From: Rhodosporidiobolus odoratus | Taxonomy: Eukaryota; Basidiomycota; Microbotryomycetes; Sporidiobolales; Sporidiobolaceae | Direction of reading: 5' to 3' | Length of the DNA stretch: 64,000 nt | NCBI GenBank assembly: GCA_034387635.1 | Contig: JAOANU010000030.1 | Coordinates: forward strand, 1 to 64,000 | Shown: piece after piece, positions 10,779 through 20,988 of the stretch | How the letters are laid out: every line of letters begins with the position of its first letter | Position numbering within the stretch: position 1 is the first letter of the stretch | Made by a program: the position numbers and the translations under genes | The notes under the pieces: generated by a model | Told to the model about the DNA's origin: nothing | The model's database searches: none | The model's input: only the letters and a program-made list of their open reading frames with translations

Positions 10779-12626
10779 ATGACCGCTGAAGGTATGACAG
10801 TCGTCAACAGCGATGCTACTGCAGCGCCTCCCAGCGTGATTCCCCTTCCCGCGACTCGTCTTAGGCAAACTTCCGCCACTCTCGAATCAGACTCGACCAT
10901 GGTGAACTCTACATCAGCATTAACTAGACCGTTGTATATACCTGCTATACTCCAGCATACTGGCATCAAGAACAAACATCTTAATGGCGCACTCGGGGCC
11001 AAGAAGGGAGGGGATGGTCAGGATGCATCGGGCAAGAAGAAGGGGAACGGGGCAAGTGGACCAGGAGGAAAGAGAAAGCGAAGACGATGGGAGAACGGTG
11101 AGTATCTGCTCAACTTCCTTCAGCTACCAGTTCAACTCAGATCCCTGCTGTTTTCCCCTTTTCTGACATTTCCTCCTGCAGCCCAACTCGCTGGAAATCC
11201 GCACCTTCATCGCCCTACCCGCGCCGACTTTGCTCCTGGGCCCTACCTCAAAGGGTTAAACACCACCTTTGCCCCGCCCCCAGCCACTTTCTCCCGGTCC
11301 ACCTACTCGTCTCCCATTCCTTCCAGCGCTCCTTCTCCCGCTGCTCTCGCCGCCAACTCCGATAGCGGCCAGTTCAGCATGTCCCTCCGAGGTCTGCGTA
11401 AAAGCCTGCGGACAGCCCTCGGGTCGCGACATGGTACTTCACGAGCAGGAGAGGGAGGCCGGACGGAAGAAGTGCTCGAGATTATGGAGAGGGAGCTAGT
11501 GTCCTGGCTGACGCTCAGCGGACGCATTCCCGAAGGGTTCTACCACGATTCGACGACCGTGTCTCCCGCCGGGCTCGCAAGGGGCAAGCTATTAGACCCG
11601 ACCCCCCTCGACGACCTTCCCATTTCCGTTGCGCCCGCGCCCTCATTACCCGACCTGCCGTCCTCGTCGACTCCTACTGAGCCCCCGCCTGCCCCTCCGA
11701 CGCTCACCGAGTTATCGCGTCAGCCTCACACCCTCGTCTGGCTCGCCCCTTCCCCCCATCATCGGTACCTACTACACTCCCTCGCCCGCTACTACTCTCT
11801 CCAGTCCTTCTCTCGCCCTCTCTCTCCACTCGAGCCCGACCATCGAGTAACTCACATCTTGCGTCCGCAACTGGTGCGACCGCGTCCTTCGGGCGGTCTG
11901 AACCCGCTGGGCGGGCTAAATGCTGCGGGCAGCCTTGAAACGCCTCCTGGCACGGATTGGTCCTCCGCGGCGGGCGGGACGACCACCGAAGGTGAGCTTA
12001 CAGCGACGGACAGCGAAGCCTACGAGACAGACACGGACGTTGGAAGCGTTGCGGGGGACGAAGATGGACGGGTATGGACCGCTGCTCCGGGCGGACCTTC
12101 CGCTCTGCGTACGGTCAGCACAGCTGGGACCGATGACGAAGCCGAGGCAGTTTACTCGACCGAGTCAGGTAGCGATTCAGCGCCCGGCGAAGAAGCCGAA
12201 GCGGACGCAGAACACAGCGATGGAGGAGACAATGGCGTCGACTCTCTCGCATCGTCGTTCGCCGACCTCTCTGCTGCTCCAGGTGCTGCTAGTCCGTCTC
12301 GACCGACACCTGCACCGTTCGCACCCTTCACCCCTTCATCCGTCACCCCAATCCCGTCTTTCCGCCTTTCTCCCGCCGTCGTTTCTCCCTCTGGCGATGC
12401 CACGCCCACCCGCCTCTCTCGCGCGCGAGGCCGACGCAGCTTGCCAGGTCCCGGCACAGCGGAAGAGGGGTATGCCTCTCATGCCGAATCGAGCCCGAGC
12501 AGAAGTCGGGATAGGGAGGCGGTCTCGATGAGAGAAGCAGCGGGAGGGAGGGCTTGGAAGGGCGTGCCGGCTGGGGAGTGGAGGATGCCTGAGAAGGGGT
12601 TCTTGGAGTGGGTGTTGGCAGCGTAG
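10779..12626 (+). CDS. R3H-associated and R3H-domain protein, putative nucleic-acid binding
   Basis: Predicted protein of about 587 residues with one intron (11098-11181, in frame). Near the N-terminus, the segment around IPAILQHTGIKNK, KRKRRRWENG and AQLAGNPHLHRPTRADFAPG resembles the R3H-associated N-terminal domain of fungal proteins. A later stretch, LVWLAPSPHHRYLLHSLARY followed by YSLQSFSRPL and HRVTHILRP, resembles a divergent R3H single-strand nucleic-acid-binding fold. The C-terminal half is disordered, acidic and Ser/Thr-rich (SEAYETDTDVGSVAGDEDG), ending in KGFLEWVLAA. Function is inferred only from domain similarity by eye; the precise role is unknown. It sits 240 bases downstream of the aminotransferase, same strand. 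Confidence 0.6.
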   Translation: MTAEGMTVVNSDATAAPPSVIPLPATRLRQTSATLESDSTMVNSTSALTRPLYIPAILQHTGIKNKHLNGALGAKKGGDGQDASGKKKGNGASGPGGKRKRRRWENGEYLLNFLQLPVQLRSLLFSPFLTFPPAAQLAGNPHLHRPTRADFAPGPYLKGLNTTFAPPPATFSRSTYSSPIPSSAPSPAALAANSDSGQFSMSLRGLRKSLRTALGSRHGTSRAGEGGRTEEVLEIMERELVSWLTLSGRIPEGFYHDSTTVSPAGLARGKLLDPTPLDDLPISVAPAPSLPDLPSSSTPTEPPPAPPTLTELSRQPHTLVWLAPSPHHRYLLHSLARYYSLQSFSRPLSPLEPDHRVTHILRPQLVRPRPSGGLNPLGGLNAAGSLETPPGTDWSSAAGGTTTEGELTATDSEAYETDTDVGSVAGDEDGRVWTAAPGGPSALRTVSTAGTDDEAEAVYSTESGSDSAPGEEAEADAEHSDGGDNGVDSLASSFADLSAAPGAASPSRPTPAPFAPFTPSSVTPIPSFRLSPAVVSPSGDATPTRLSRARGRRSLPGPGTAEEGYASHAESSPSRSRDREAVSMREAAGGRAWKGVPAGEWRMPEKGFLEWVLAA

Positions 12627-13198
12627 ATCGTGCAGATTCGAAGCGTCGGAAAAGCTGCTCGCATTCTTCTTTTCTCGCGGCCTCACTGGGCATCTTTCTG
12701 CGCTCAGATCCGTACCCTGTGCGTCACATCTTGTCGTGCAAGTGTGTCAGACATACATTTGCGGCTCTCTCGCACAAGGACGCCCACCGGTCTAGTCTTG
12801 ACTCGCGCTGCACGCTACACCTCGCCGTTTCGTCCGCCCTTATCTCGCCGCCGCCGACGCTGTGCAGGTACCGAGGCCTAGGACAGCTGCTCTCAAGGAC
12901 GAGCGGTTCTCCCCCATTCCGACTGTTTGTCGCTTGACCGCAGGTAGTTGACCGCTTGACTGCAGAAAGTCCTTGATGGATATGCGTTCTGCCGATCTGG
13001 AAGCTCGACGGAAGAGGGTGCTGAACGGGAGAAAGGGTCAGAGAGCTCGACAAACAACAAGGAAGGGTGCGCTTCGAACAAAGGAAGAAACACCAAAGGT
13101 CGGGTAGCAACAGTGGTCGAAGACGCACCGTCTCTGCAAAGCTTGTCCGCAACTGCTGGTGAGGCATTTTTGCGTCCCGCCATACCTCGCTCAGTCCC
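12627..13198. other. Convergent intergenic region
   Basis: The stops of the plus-strand R3H gene and the minus-strand SUZ gene face each other across this stretch, so it should hold both 3' untranslated regions and terminators. Open frames are present on both strands but show no recognisable domain and no conserved splice pattern. Nothing else is seen. Confidence 0.4.
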
Positions 13199-13976
13199 TT
13201 AGCCTTTGCTCCCTCCGAAACCTCCGCCCACACTCGAAGGCCCTTTCGGGGCGCGCAGAATCGACGAGCCAGCTGGTGGCGGAGAAGGTGCAGCCGAAGA
13301 GGCCGGAGACGGTGTACCCGCAGTTGCAGAGGGGCGAGGCGAGCTAGTGCGAGACTCTGAGCGTCTCTTCCCACCGCGACTGGGTGAGCGGCTGGCGAGG
13401 GAGAGTTTGCTCATCCCGTTTTGCAGTTTGCTTGCAATGTCTCTTTCTTCTCCTTCTTCACCATAAATCCGTCGGCGCGCCTCTGCATACTCCTTTTCGC
13501 GTTCTGCGAGCGTCTTGTCGCCTCTCGGGGTGTTTGTGGACGACGCAAACGAGGAGGACGGAGAAGGAATGGAAGAAGTGGGGCGCCTGAGGATTTTGAG
13601 CTGAGGAGGGCCGTTGGTGGTCGCTTCGTTCAGGGCTGCTGACGGAGGTGGACGCGATGCTGTGGAGGCCGAAGTGAGGATGGAGTAGACTGGTTTGGGT
13701 GCGTTCCTAGGTCGAGCAAAGGAGCGTAAGAACGCCGTTTGACGAGAGTGTAGCAGTAGAAGTGAGACTCACGCGTCTCGCCAGAGTTTGGCGTTCTTGT
13801 GTGATTCAGTCTGCTGCTGCTCGTCGCGATCGTAGGCCTATACAGAATGACTTAGGAATAAGCGGGCGTCGACGAAGTGTCGCGGCTGAGAATAGGCTCA
13901 CCGCTTCCCAATCATCCTCTGATGCCTCTTGCTCGCAGGGGGCGCTCGCGTAGTACACGCTTGTGGGCATTGGCAT
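13199..13976 (-). CDS. SUZ/SUZ-C domain protein, SZRD1-like
   Basis: Small protein, probably RNA-associated, resembling animal SZRD1. Exon 1 (13902-13976) gives a 25-residue piece that ends in the conserved DDWEA. Exon 2 adds AYDRDEQQQTESHKNAKLWR. Exon 3 gives QLKILRRPTSS, the SUZ core DKTLAEREKEYAEARRRIYG, a Ser/Arg-rich linker and a C-terminal ILRAPKGPSSVGGGFGGSKG that matches the SUZ-C pattern. The order (WEEA start, SUZ, SUZ-C end) is the same as in SZRD1. The two introns have good GTGAG...AG ends and preserve the frame. SUZ domains are known to bind RNA; the role in fungi is not known to me. Confidence 0.75.
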
Positions 13977-14060
13977 GTCTCTCGAGCGGAGTTGCGATGC
14001 TGAGAAAGCGGAAAGACGTCGAGAACACTTCCAACACTCAATTGTTCCCCTCTCCTCCTC

Positions 14061-15499
14061 ATGGATCTGGCTCGGCACGCGCCTTCCACGCTTACCTGCT
14101 GCCCAGACTCCCCTTTCGATCCTCAGTGCTGGCCATACTCGTCAACCGGCTTCGCCTGTCTCATCCGTAACGGCTGGGCCAAGGCGAGGATCAGCAGATG
14201 GTGCGCGTGCCCGGACTCGTCCTCCTTGTATGGTCTGACCCTGTCTCCTGCAGCAGCGCCGCGTCAAACTCTTCTCGACCTACTGCTCCTCGCCGTGGTT
14301 TATCAACTGTATCGCGACCTTGCTCCGGGGCTTGTTTGCGACGAAAGCGTCGCTCCAGTACCCGTGTCCCTCGCATACACGATGATGAACAAGCGCATTC
14401 ACGCCCTCGCCGTCCCGCTCCGGTTCTCCGCCCTCCGAGCACCTTTCTCCGATAACGCCGACTTCTACGCCGACCTTCTCCAGCACCCACACTGCCACTC
14501 CTATGTCCGCTCCTTTGGCGCCACGTTCGAGCACGAGCAGTCATCTCTCGAGTTCGCCGTGATAGGGCAGCTGTCCAACCTCAGCGAGCTCTGTGTCGAC
14601 TTTCTCGCTGAACACGCCCACGGCAGCATATGGCTGCCAGACCGCTTCCCCGCACTACTCCGTCACTTACCCTCCCCTTCTCGTCTCTTGGTCCGCAGCG
14701 TCCTTGAAAGCGACGTGGAGTGGGCCCTTGGCAGTCGTTCGCCTGCCGTCGAGACCCTTTCCGTCGCACGTGATGTCTTTATGACAAAGCTGTACGAAGG
14801 CTTGCTGTCTCAATTCACGCGCCTCGTCGTACACGAGTACTCGCCGGGCTGGTCAGTGCCCTGGGGTACCCTTCAGCATCTCGAGTGCACGCCGCTTGGC
14901 GGCGGTAAGCGCCTGGTCGAAGCCGACGAATTGATTGCAGATCTCAAGATGCATTCGCAACGCGGAGTGGTACGTCAACAGATTTCATCCTCTTTTGCGC
15001 GGCTGATTCAAGTGCTTTAGCAGCTTCCGAGCCTTCGCGTCCTCATCCTCAATTTCCATCCTTTCGCCCCGCTTAGCCCACGTCATGATGCCTTCCACCG
15101 TATGCATATGATCGATCCCCTCAGATCATTGCAAAACAGCAATCTACGACATGTCTACCTTACTCGCGTTAAGGGGTTCTTTTAGCATAAAAAGAACATC
15201 CGTCTACCCTCTGTGCAGCTCCTCGGGCTCAGAGGCACATGTGCTTTGAATGAGGTATATTTGCTTTGTTACCTTCCACCGATGGAACCGCTCAGTTGCT
15301 TTAGCTTAATTCCCTGTCCGCCCTCGTGTCCCAATACCTGCGCCATTTATACCACTTTCTCCGAGTTTTCCCGAACCTCTCGCATCTCCACATCGAAGGT
15401 TACGGCCTCAACGTCAAGGCAGGAATGAACGACACCGACAAGCTCTCCCTCGCTGGCGCCGTTCCCTTGGTCTCCTCGCTCCCACGCTCGCAGCTTTAG
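14061..15499 (+). pseudogene. F-box-like/LRR family copy 1, probably decayed
   Basis: First of six related copies in the window. A degenerate F-box is seen as TLLDLLLLAVVYQLYRDL, followed by the family hallmark MMNKRIHALAVPLRFSALRA, then leucine-rich strands (LSNLSELCVDFLAE; FTRLVVHEYSPGWSVPWGTL). After an intron at about 14971-15020, the frame continues QLPSLRVLILNF and RHVYLTRVKGFF, then hits an in-frame TAG at 15183-15185. Without that stop it would continue with LPSVQLLGLRGTCALNE, and after another intron with YLRHLYHFLRVFPNLSHLHI, both family motifs, before ending at 15499. The usual C-terminal signature is missing. It lacks the 8-nt first exon seen in the other copies, so the start is uncertain. 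Confidence 0.6.
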
Positions 15500-16138
15500 T
15501 GGACTACTGTGCCAAATGTGGGGTACTTGACTTTCGGTGTTGATCTTGGGGAGAAAAGCGGGAGCTGCGATGGACGAGGTCGAGCCAAACGAAGGAGCTT
15601 TTGCCGTTGATTGCTGGTCGTTGTAGGGCAGATTGGGAAGACGTAGCGGGGACGGGCGCGTCACGGCGAGAAGCCTGGGGTCAGACGCAAATGCATGGGA
15701 CACGATGGCTACGTCATGAGTGATGGGTGTAGCGAGGCAACGAACGTCGGAGACGCGCTGAAAAAAGTATATAGAATGGACTCGGTCAGAAAGGGAATCC
15801 CCTCAACCAACGCTACCGGTTTGCTTCGACTCCGTCCGATCTCTAGCTGGTCTTCTACGCGCTCCAACAGCTCCTCAATAGCTTGCAGGAAACTTCGCCG
15901 ACGCCGTTCGCGTGTTTGTGTGTCCTCGTTTTCTCGTGCCGACCCTCATTCTCGCAAAGTAATAACAGCACAGAAGCGTACACCCGCGTGTACGCCGTCG
16001 GACCAAGCAGAGTGCCCTCAGCTTCTTCACTCGCTCTCTTCACCCGCCAAGCTCGCACCGCCTCTTGCCTCTGTTCTCCTCTTCCTTCACTAGTAGTCCT
16101 TCTTCTGTCAATCTATCTCGACTATCCGCAACCGAGGC
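15500..16138. other. Intergenic region upstream of the first CYSTM gene
   Basis: It holds the tail of the decayed F-box gene and the promoter of the cysteine-rich gene at 16139. A TATA-like stretch (GTATATAGAATGG) occurs near 15766. The last 150 bases are pyrimidine-rich, as leaders of this genome often are. No coding exon is recognised. Confidence 0.35.
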
Positions 16139-16945
16139 ATGTCCTGTAAGCTATCTATCTAGCTATCATCGGGCCCTACTCGTACTCTCGCTCCCGCCCT
16201 TCGCTTCCGACGCGTCTTCGCAGCTCCCTTCGGTATCTGATCCTCCACTCCCGCAGACCCTCAACACCCCCAACAAGCTTACGGTCAACCCGGAGGAGGA
16301 TACTACGGACCACCACCGCCTATGCAGTATGGAGGTGGAGGCTATCCACCTATGCAGGTTCGTGTCTTCTTCCCTCCTCCCTTTGCGCTCCTCGCGGCGT
16401 AGGAAGCTGACCTCCTTGCCCCTGTCTGCCTGTACCTATCGCGACCGACGACCCCGATCCATCGCCCGACTGTGCCTATGCATTTGATAACGTCCCCTCT
16501 TCACCGCCCCCTTTCGCCTTCTTCCCTTTTTCCCGCCTCGCCTCCACCCAGCCCGGCTATGGGCCCCAACAACCCATGGTTGTCTACCAGCAAGAGCAAA
16601 AGAAGGACGATGGATGCTGTGACGGATGCTGCGGATCTTGCTGCAAGGTCTGTCCGCCTTTCGCCGTTTTCTTCAGGGATCCCTCATAGCCGCGTCGCTA
16701 GAGAGGCGCACAGCTGTCGAGGTACTACCTGGCGGTGTGGGTAGATGACTGACACTGTTGCTGTTCCTGCAGGGTTGCTGCTGCTGCTGCGCTTCTTGTT
16801 TGGTGCGTTGTCCCCAAGGTCCTCCCCCTCTGCCCGATATCATCGCCGTTTCTCCCGGTGATCTAGGGCTCTCTCGCGAGCCCGGAAACTGACTGATGAT
16901 GAAAAACTGCAGGCCTGCTGCGCCTTGGAAGACGCCCTCGACTAA
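16139..16945 (+). CDS. CYSTM cysteine-rich tail protein 1
   Basis: Small protein of 88 residues from five exons: 16139-16145, 16257-16357, 16552-16647, 16773-16802 and 16913-16945. The joined sequence begins MSYPQHPQQAYGQPGGGYYG, stays Pro/Gln/Gly/Tyr-rich (QYGGGGYPPMQ, PMVVYQQEQ), then runs into a dense cysteine tail (DGCCDGCCGSCCKGCCCCC, then ASCLACCALEDALD). This is the layout of CYSTM proteins: a disordered Q/Y/P head and a short C-terminal membrane-associated cysteine module, linked in yeast and plants to stress and metal resistance. All five exons join in frame with GT...AG introns, and exons 4 and 5 are only 30 and 33 nt. A close paralogue follows in tandem at 18422. Confidence 0.85.
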
Positions 16946-18421
16946 GGATAGATGAGCACCTGGACGGACGAGGCACGCCGGCCATGTACATTTGCGGTTC
17001 TTTACCTTCTCTCTGTGACCATAGACACTCTTTTGCTGAAGCTGGAAGGCTAGGATCTTATCTCAACCCCTAGAGTTTACGCTCGGACCTACTTCGGCGA
17101 GAGAGAATGTGCCAAACACCGCTTGGGCGCTCCAGCGCGCGACCATGTACTGATCACTTTGCAGTTTCAAGCAGCGTGTGCATGGTTTTGCTTTGCAAAG
17201 GCGGAGCTGAGCACACGATTGGTACTCACCGTGAAGCGAAGCCCTCCTTTCCGCCGTCGCCTGGCCTTCTCAAACCAGCGTTTTCTTCCTGCCTGCTCTC
17301 CCTGACCACTGCAGCTCCGCGATTATATGCTCGGCATTGATAGGTACCGACATGTATCGATTCGACTGTGTAAGCCAATGGACTACGGTGCTGAGAGGCT
17401 TCTCCGGCGTGGGCGTCAGAAGAACGGGGCTCGTTTTCAGCCGCTTCAGTCGCAATATTAGAGGCTGGCTCTGCCGCTGCTCAGTGAACATCTCAAGTTA
17501 CGGTAATATCGCTGTAACAAAGACGGTCGGCAGGAGCAGATGCTGCTCCCGGAGGAAGACTACGCCTGGGCAATCTGTCTGCAAAGAATTTGCGGAGGAT
17601 GTCCTGCCATCGATGCGCAGCTTCCGCCGTCAATGAAGTAGAACCCCGACAGCTAAGGTTCTGGTCAGCCAAGGCTTCGGGACGAACGAGACACCGGATT
17701 GAGTATACAGCCGGCACCTTTTGGTCTTATCCTTGGACCTCTGTCTCTTTTACGCATGTACTCCTCCCTACCCCGCCCAGACGAACTCGTCACGTAGGAC
17801 GACCACGGGCTGAGCTATTCTGCTTTGTGGGTAGGGCAAGCCCTCCCCGTCAGTTTGTGTGTCCCGGTGCCTCTGAAGTTTTTCTTTGCAACTTCCCGAT
17901 TCTCACGTGCCGCACACCTTGCCCATATTGAGGCATACGGGGGTAGTCAGCTCGCTTCCGCGACCGTCAGACTAGGGGACCGAGTCCAGTATTACGCATT
18001 CGGCGCGTAACCACAATGCGGAAAGATGGGTCCAGCAGAAAAGATGCTGCTCGCAAGTGGAGTTGCAAGCAGACACGGTCCCTGTTCTTACATCCCTGTC
18101 ACGGTTGAGTGGCTCTCTCTCGCCAAGTTCCGGGCCGGTAGTACTCTGGAGAGCCTGCGGAGAGGCATCAATGTCCTCCCGCCGCCGAAGTTTTCTTTTC
18201 TTCGCAAGGTGTTCCGGGCTATACGTGGCTGTCGCGGGACGGTGATCCATTTGGACGTCGTTCAGCAGCTGACAGACCAAAGGTGAGGCCGCTTGCCGCC
18301 TTCGCCGCTCGGCTGATGAGCCCAACACCGCCTCTCCGCCACCTTCTCCTCCTCGTTCTTTCCCTGTTTCTTCCTCTCATTAACCTCGTCTCACTCAATC
18401 GACCCGAGACTTTCCTTAGAT
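16946..18421. other. Spacer between the two CYSTM genes
   Basis: Nearly 1.5 kb without a recognisable gene. Scattered open frames exist on both strands but none has a domain or splice pattern that can be supported. It should contain the terminator of the first and the promoter of the second CYSTM gene; the last 90 bases before 18422 are pyrimidine-rich. Its length is large for this compact region. Confidence 0.35.
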
Positions 18422-19151
18422 ATGAGCTACAATAATCAATGTACGCCATACGAGTATCCATTCGACCCCGCACGGCCTCGCGCCTCTGCCACTAACTGCC
18501 AAGCACCTCACGCTCAACTCGCCCTCTCTACCTGACTTGCAGAGCAGAGCTGACGTACATGACTTCACAGATCCACAACAACCTCAGCAAGCCTACGGTA
18601 ACGACGGAAAGGGTCAACAGCAGTATGGGTACGGCCAATCTCAAGGTTATGGCGGAGGAGGGTTCGGCGGCCCACCTCAAGGTCAGGCTGGCGGGTACTA
18701 CGGTCCTCCACAAGGCATGTACGGCCAACAACCTCAGATGGGATACCCACAACAGGTGCGCCGTCCTTTCCACCGCCACGAAGTATCAATTTCTGGCTCG
18801 CTTGAAAAGTTGAGGCAAGATCCCAGGCTGACTTCGGCGACTTGTTTCGGGCTCTCCTTGCGCAGCCGTACGGGCAACAGCCTCAGATGGTGTATGTGCA
18901 ACAGCGACCGCAAGATCAGGGAGGAGGTGCCGGTGGTTGCTGTGCCGGAATTTGTCAGTCCTTTTTCTTCCTTCGGAGCATGACTCCGGATTTGACGAGC
19001 CTTGACTGATACCTTTGGTTACGTTCCGCTTCTCAGGCGCTGCGATGGCATGCTGTAAGTTCTTCCGTCCCTGTACACGTGTCTCGCAGAGTTCTGGGGA
19101 AACTAACGCATCCTCCCATTGCCAGGCTGCTGCTTGGACATGCTCTTCTAG
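18422..19151 (+). CDS. CYSTM cysteine-rich tail protein 2
   Basis: Paralogue of the upstream gene, 111 residues from five exons: 18422-18440, 18571-18755, 18866-18953, 19037-19054 and 19126-19151. It begins MSYNNQYPQQPQQAYGNDGK, has a Gly/Gln/Tyr repeat region (GYGGGGFGGPPQGQAGGYYG) and ends GGCCAGICAAMACCCCLDML plus a final Phe, the classical CYSTM tail. The first intron acceptor is placed after ACTTCACAG at 18570 because that choice restores YPQQPQQAYG, matching the paralogue; an earlier AG at 18542 would not. Exon 4 is an 18-nt microexon. Probably a tail-anchored membrane protein; role inferred from the family. Confidence 0.87.
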
Positions 19152-19450
19152 GTTTGGACGCGCCAGAGTGGCGGCGAAGCTGGCCTGAACGCGCTTCGGC
19201 AGGCGCAGAGCGCGCATCTGTTTATACCCTTTTCGCCCGCCCATACTAGTATCTTTTGTTCCTTCTCGTTCGGCCATAGGCGCAATCCGGTACCGCAATG
19301 TACGACTAGTTCGCGGACATGCTCGCCGTTCGTCACAAGCAAGGTTTATCACCCTGTCGAATCGCTTTCTAGCCGGTAGAGCGTGCTGTGTACACTGGCG
19401 CTTGCACGCATATTATACCTACTGTCTATAGCTGCTTCGATGCTTCTTTC

Positions 19451-20872
19451 TCAACCGCTCTTCATCAGAGCGTCGATCTCGTCCTGCGAGAGGCCATCCA
19501 GACGGTGGAGGAGGTATTCGACCTGTGCGGGTAAGATGCGAGAAAAGGTCATTCGGAGTCCAGCTTGAGCGAACATCACGAAGCAACACACGAGCAGAGA
19601 GAACGAGAACCACGTACCTCGACATCCTTGGTCAACGGAATGACATACTCCCTGTACAGCTTGACCACCTCATCGACATCGACCCTCTTGGCACTCTTCT
19701 CCTCCGGTACCGGTTCCCCATCGGGTCCCAACTCGGCGCCAAACCATCGAGCCTTCTTCTCGAGCCGCACGAGGAGAGCGGCTTCGACGGCGGGTTTCGT
19801 GATGAGCGATTCGAGGATGGGGGGGTTGGGATTGAGGATGTGAGGGATGAAGGAGGAGGGCGAGGACAGGAATTTGGATTCCGAGACGAACATGCCTGAG
19901 AGCGGGAAGAGGGTGCTTGGACCGTCAGTCAGGACCCACGCAATCCGGAAAGACGGCTGAGAGCGGCGAGTAGGCGAAACACGTAGCGGGAGGAAAAGCA
20001 GCGGTCTAGAGACGTACCGCAGTGAATCCTCCTCGAGATCGCCTGCAAGCACTCGATATCCCGAGTGCCTGCACTGCCATAGTTTCCGTCATCGTTCTCT
20101 TTTCCAAGCTTGGCCGTGACGGCCTTGGTGATGGCGGGCACGATGCTGTCGACGTAGAATTTCGAGATTTCGGGGTTGACGTTGATCTTGGTTGGGTCAT
20201 AGAGCAGGGGCGGGTAGTCAAGCGGAGGGAGTATCGGAGCGGGAAGCAGGGCGCGCGCGGTGAAAGGGTGTTCGTCCGGGCTGCAACGGCGAGAGTCAGT
20301 CGAGTGGAGAGAGAAGAGTGGCAAGCGGCAAGCAGAGCGAACCTGTCGTAGCGGCGAACTTTGGCTACAGATGTGAGCCACGTCAGTTTGCATGTTATGG
20401 TCGAGGCAGGGGATGTGGTGGAAGGCGTACCGTGGCTGGTTTCTGTCTCCTGGAAGAGCCATTCAAGCCAGCTGCCCTGGAAACCGTCGCGGTGAAGTAC
20501 CTCCGCGAAGCCGTCCTTGGTGTACATGCGTGGATTGTGAGCGAATTGGGCGCGTTCAATGAGCACTGGGGGAGAGTAGAGGGTTAGATCTGAGTTGAGA
20601 AGGTGGGGAGAAAAGGGTCAATACGAACAGAAGATGATGGTGTCTTCGAGGCGGCTAAGGGTGCGACGGATCTGAGATACAGATCGGATTTGGAAAGCAC
20701 GAGTCAGAATGAGCTTCCGATGGCTGTGAGAGGAGTGAGAGTAGTTTAAAGTACATTGTCGAGGTTGAGGGGATGACCATCCTCGTCCCTTGTCATGAAA
20801 CTGCAAGTCAAAGGGTATGGTCAGGTAGCTGTAGTCCGCTGGAACAGGCTGAGCTAGTCAGATCTACTTCAT
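19451..20872 (-). CDS. ARO7: Chorismate mutase
   Basis: All-helical AroQ-type enzyme converting chorismate to prephenate, the branch point to phenylalanine and tyrosine. The spliced frame reads [64 protein letters not shown], the SPDEHPFT loop, [41 protein letters not shown] and, near the end, [20 protein letters not shown]. This order and spacing match fungal Aro7, including the Arg and Lys residues of the active site helices (RxLxRLED and ISRRIH). The first coding exon is only five bases (ATGAA), then an intron, which gives the family-like MNF start; the ATG at 20872 is therefore preferred over the later in-frame Met. Six or more introns. It is convergent with the CYSTM gene and divergent from the peptidase gene, 116 bases away. 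Confidence 0.92.
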
Positions 20873-20988
20873 GTTGAGTGTACGGGTGTGTGTAGTTGGG
20901 ACAGAGTTGAACTTAGCCGTGGTGAGAATGAAGTGGTTCCTTCCCTCTCTCACTGCTTTCGCTCTCGCTCTCGCTTGATTAGGTCAGG

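Noticed and set aside
13420..13460. Apparent frameshift within the SUZ core of the SZRD1-like gene
   Set aside because: On re-reading the bases across the line break the frame is continuous (GEEGEERDIASKLQNGMSKL); the shift was a reading slip.
7627..20872. Aromatic amino-acid gene cluster (Aro8-type aminotransferase with chorismate mutase)
   Set aside because: The two are 9 kb apart with unrelated genes between; linkage looks incidental.
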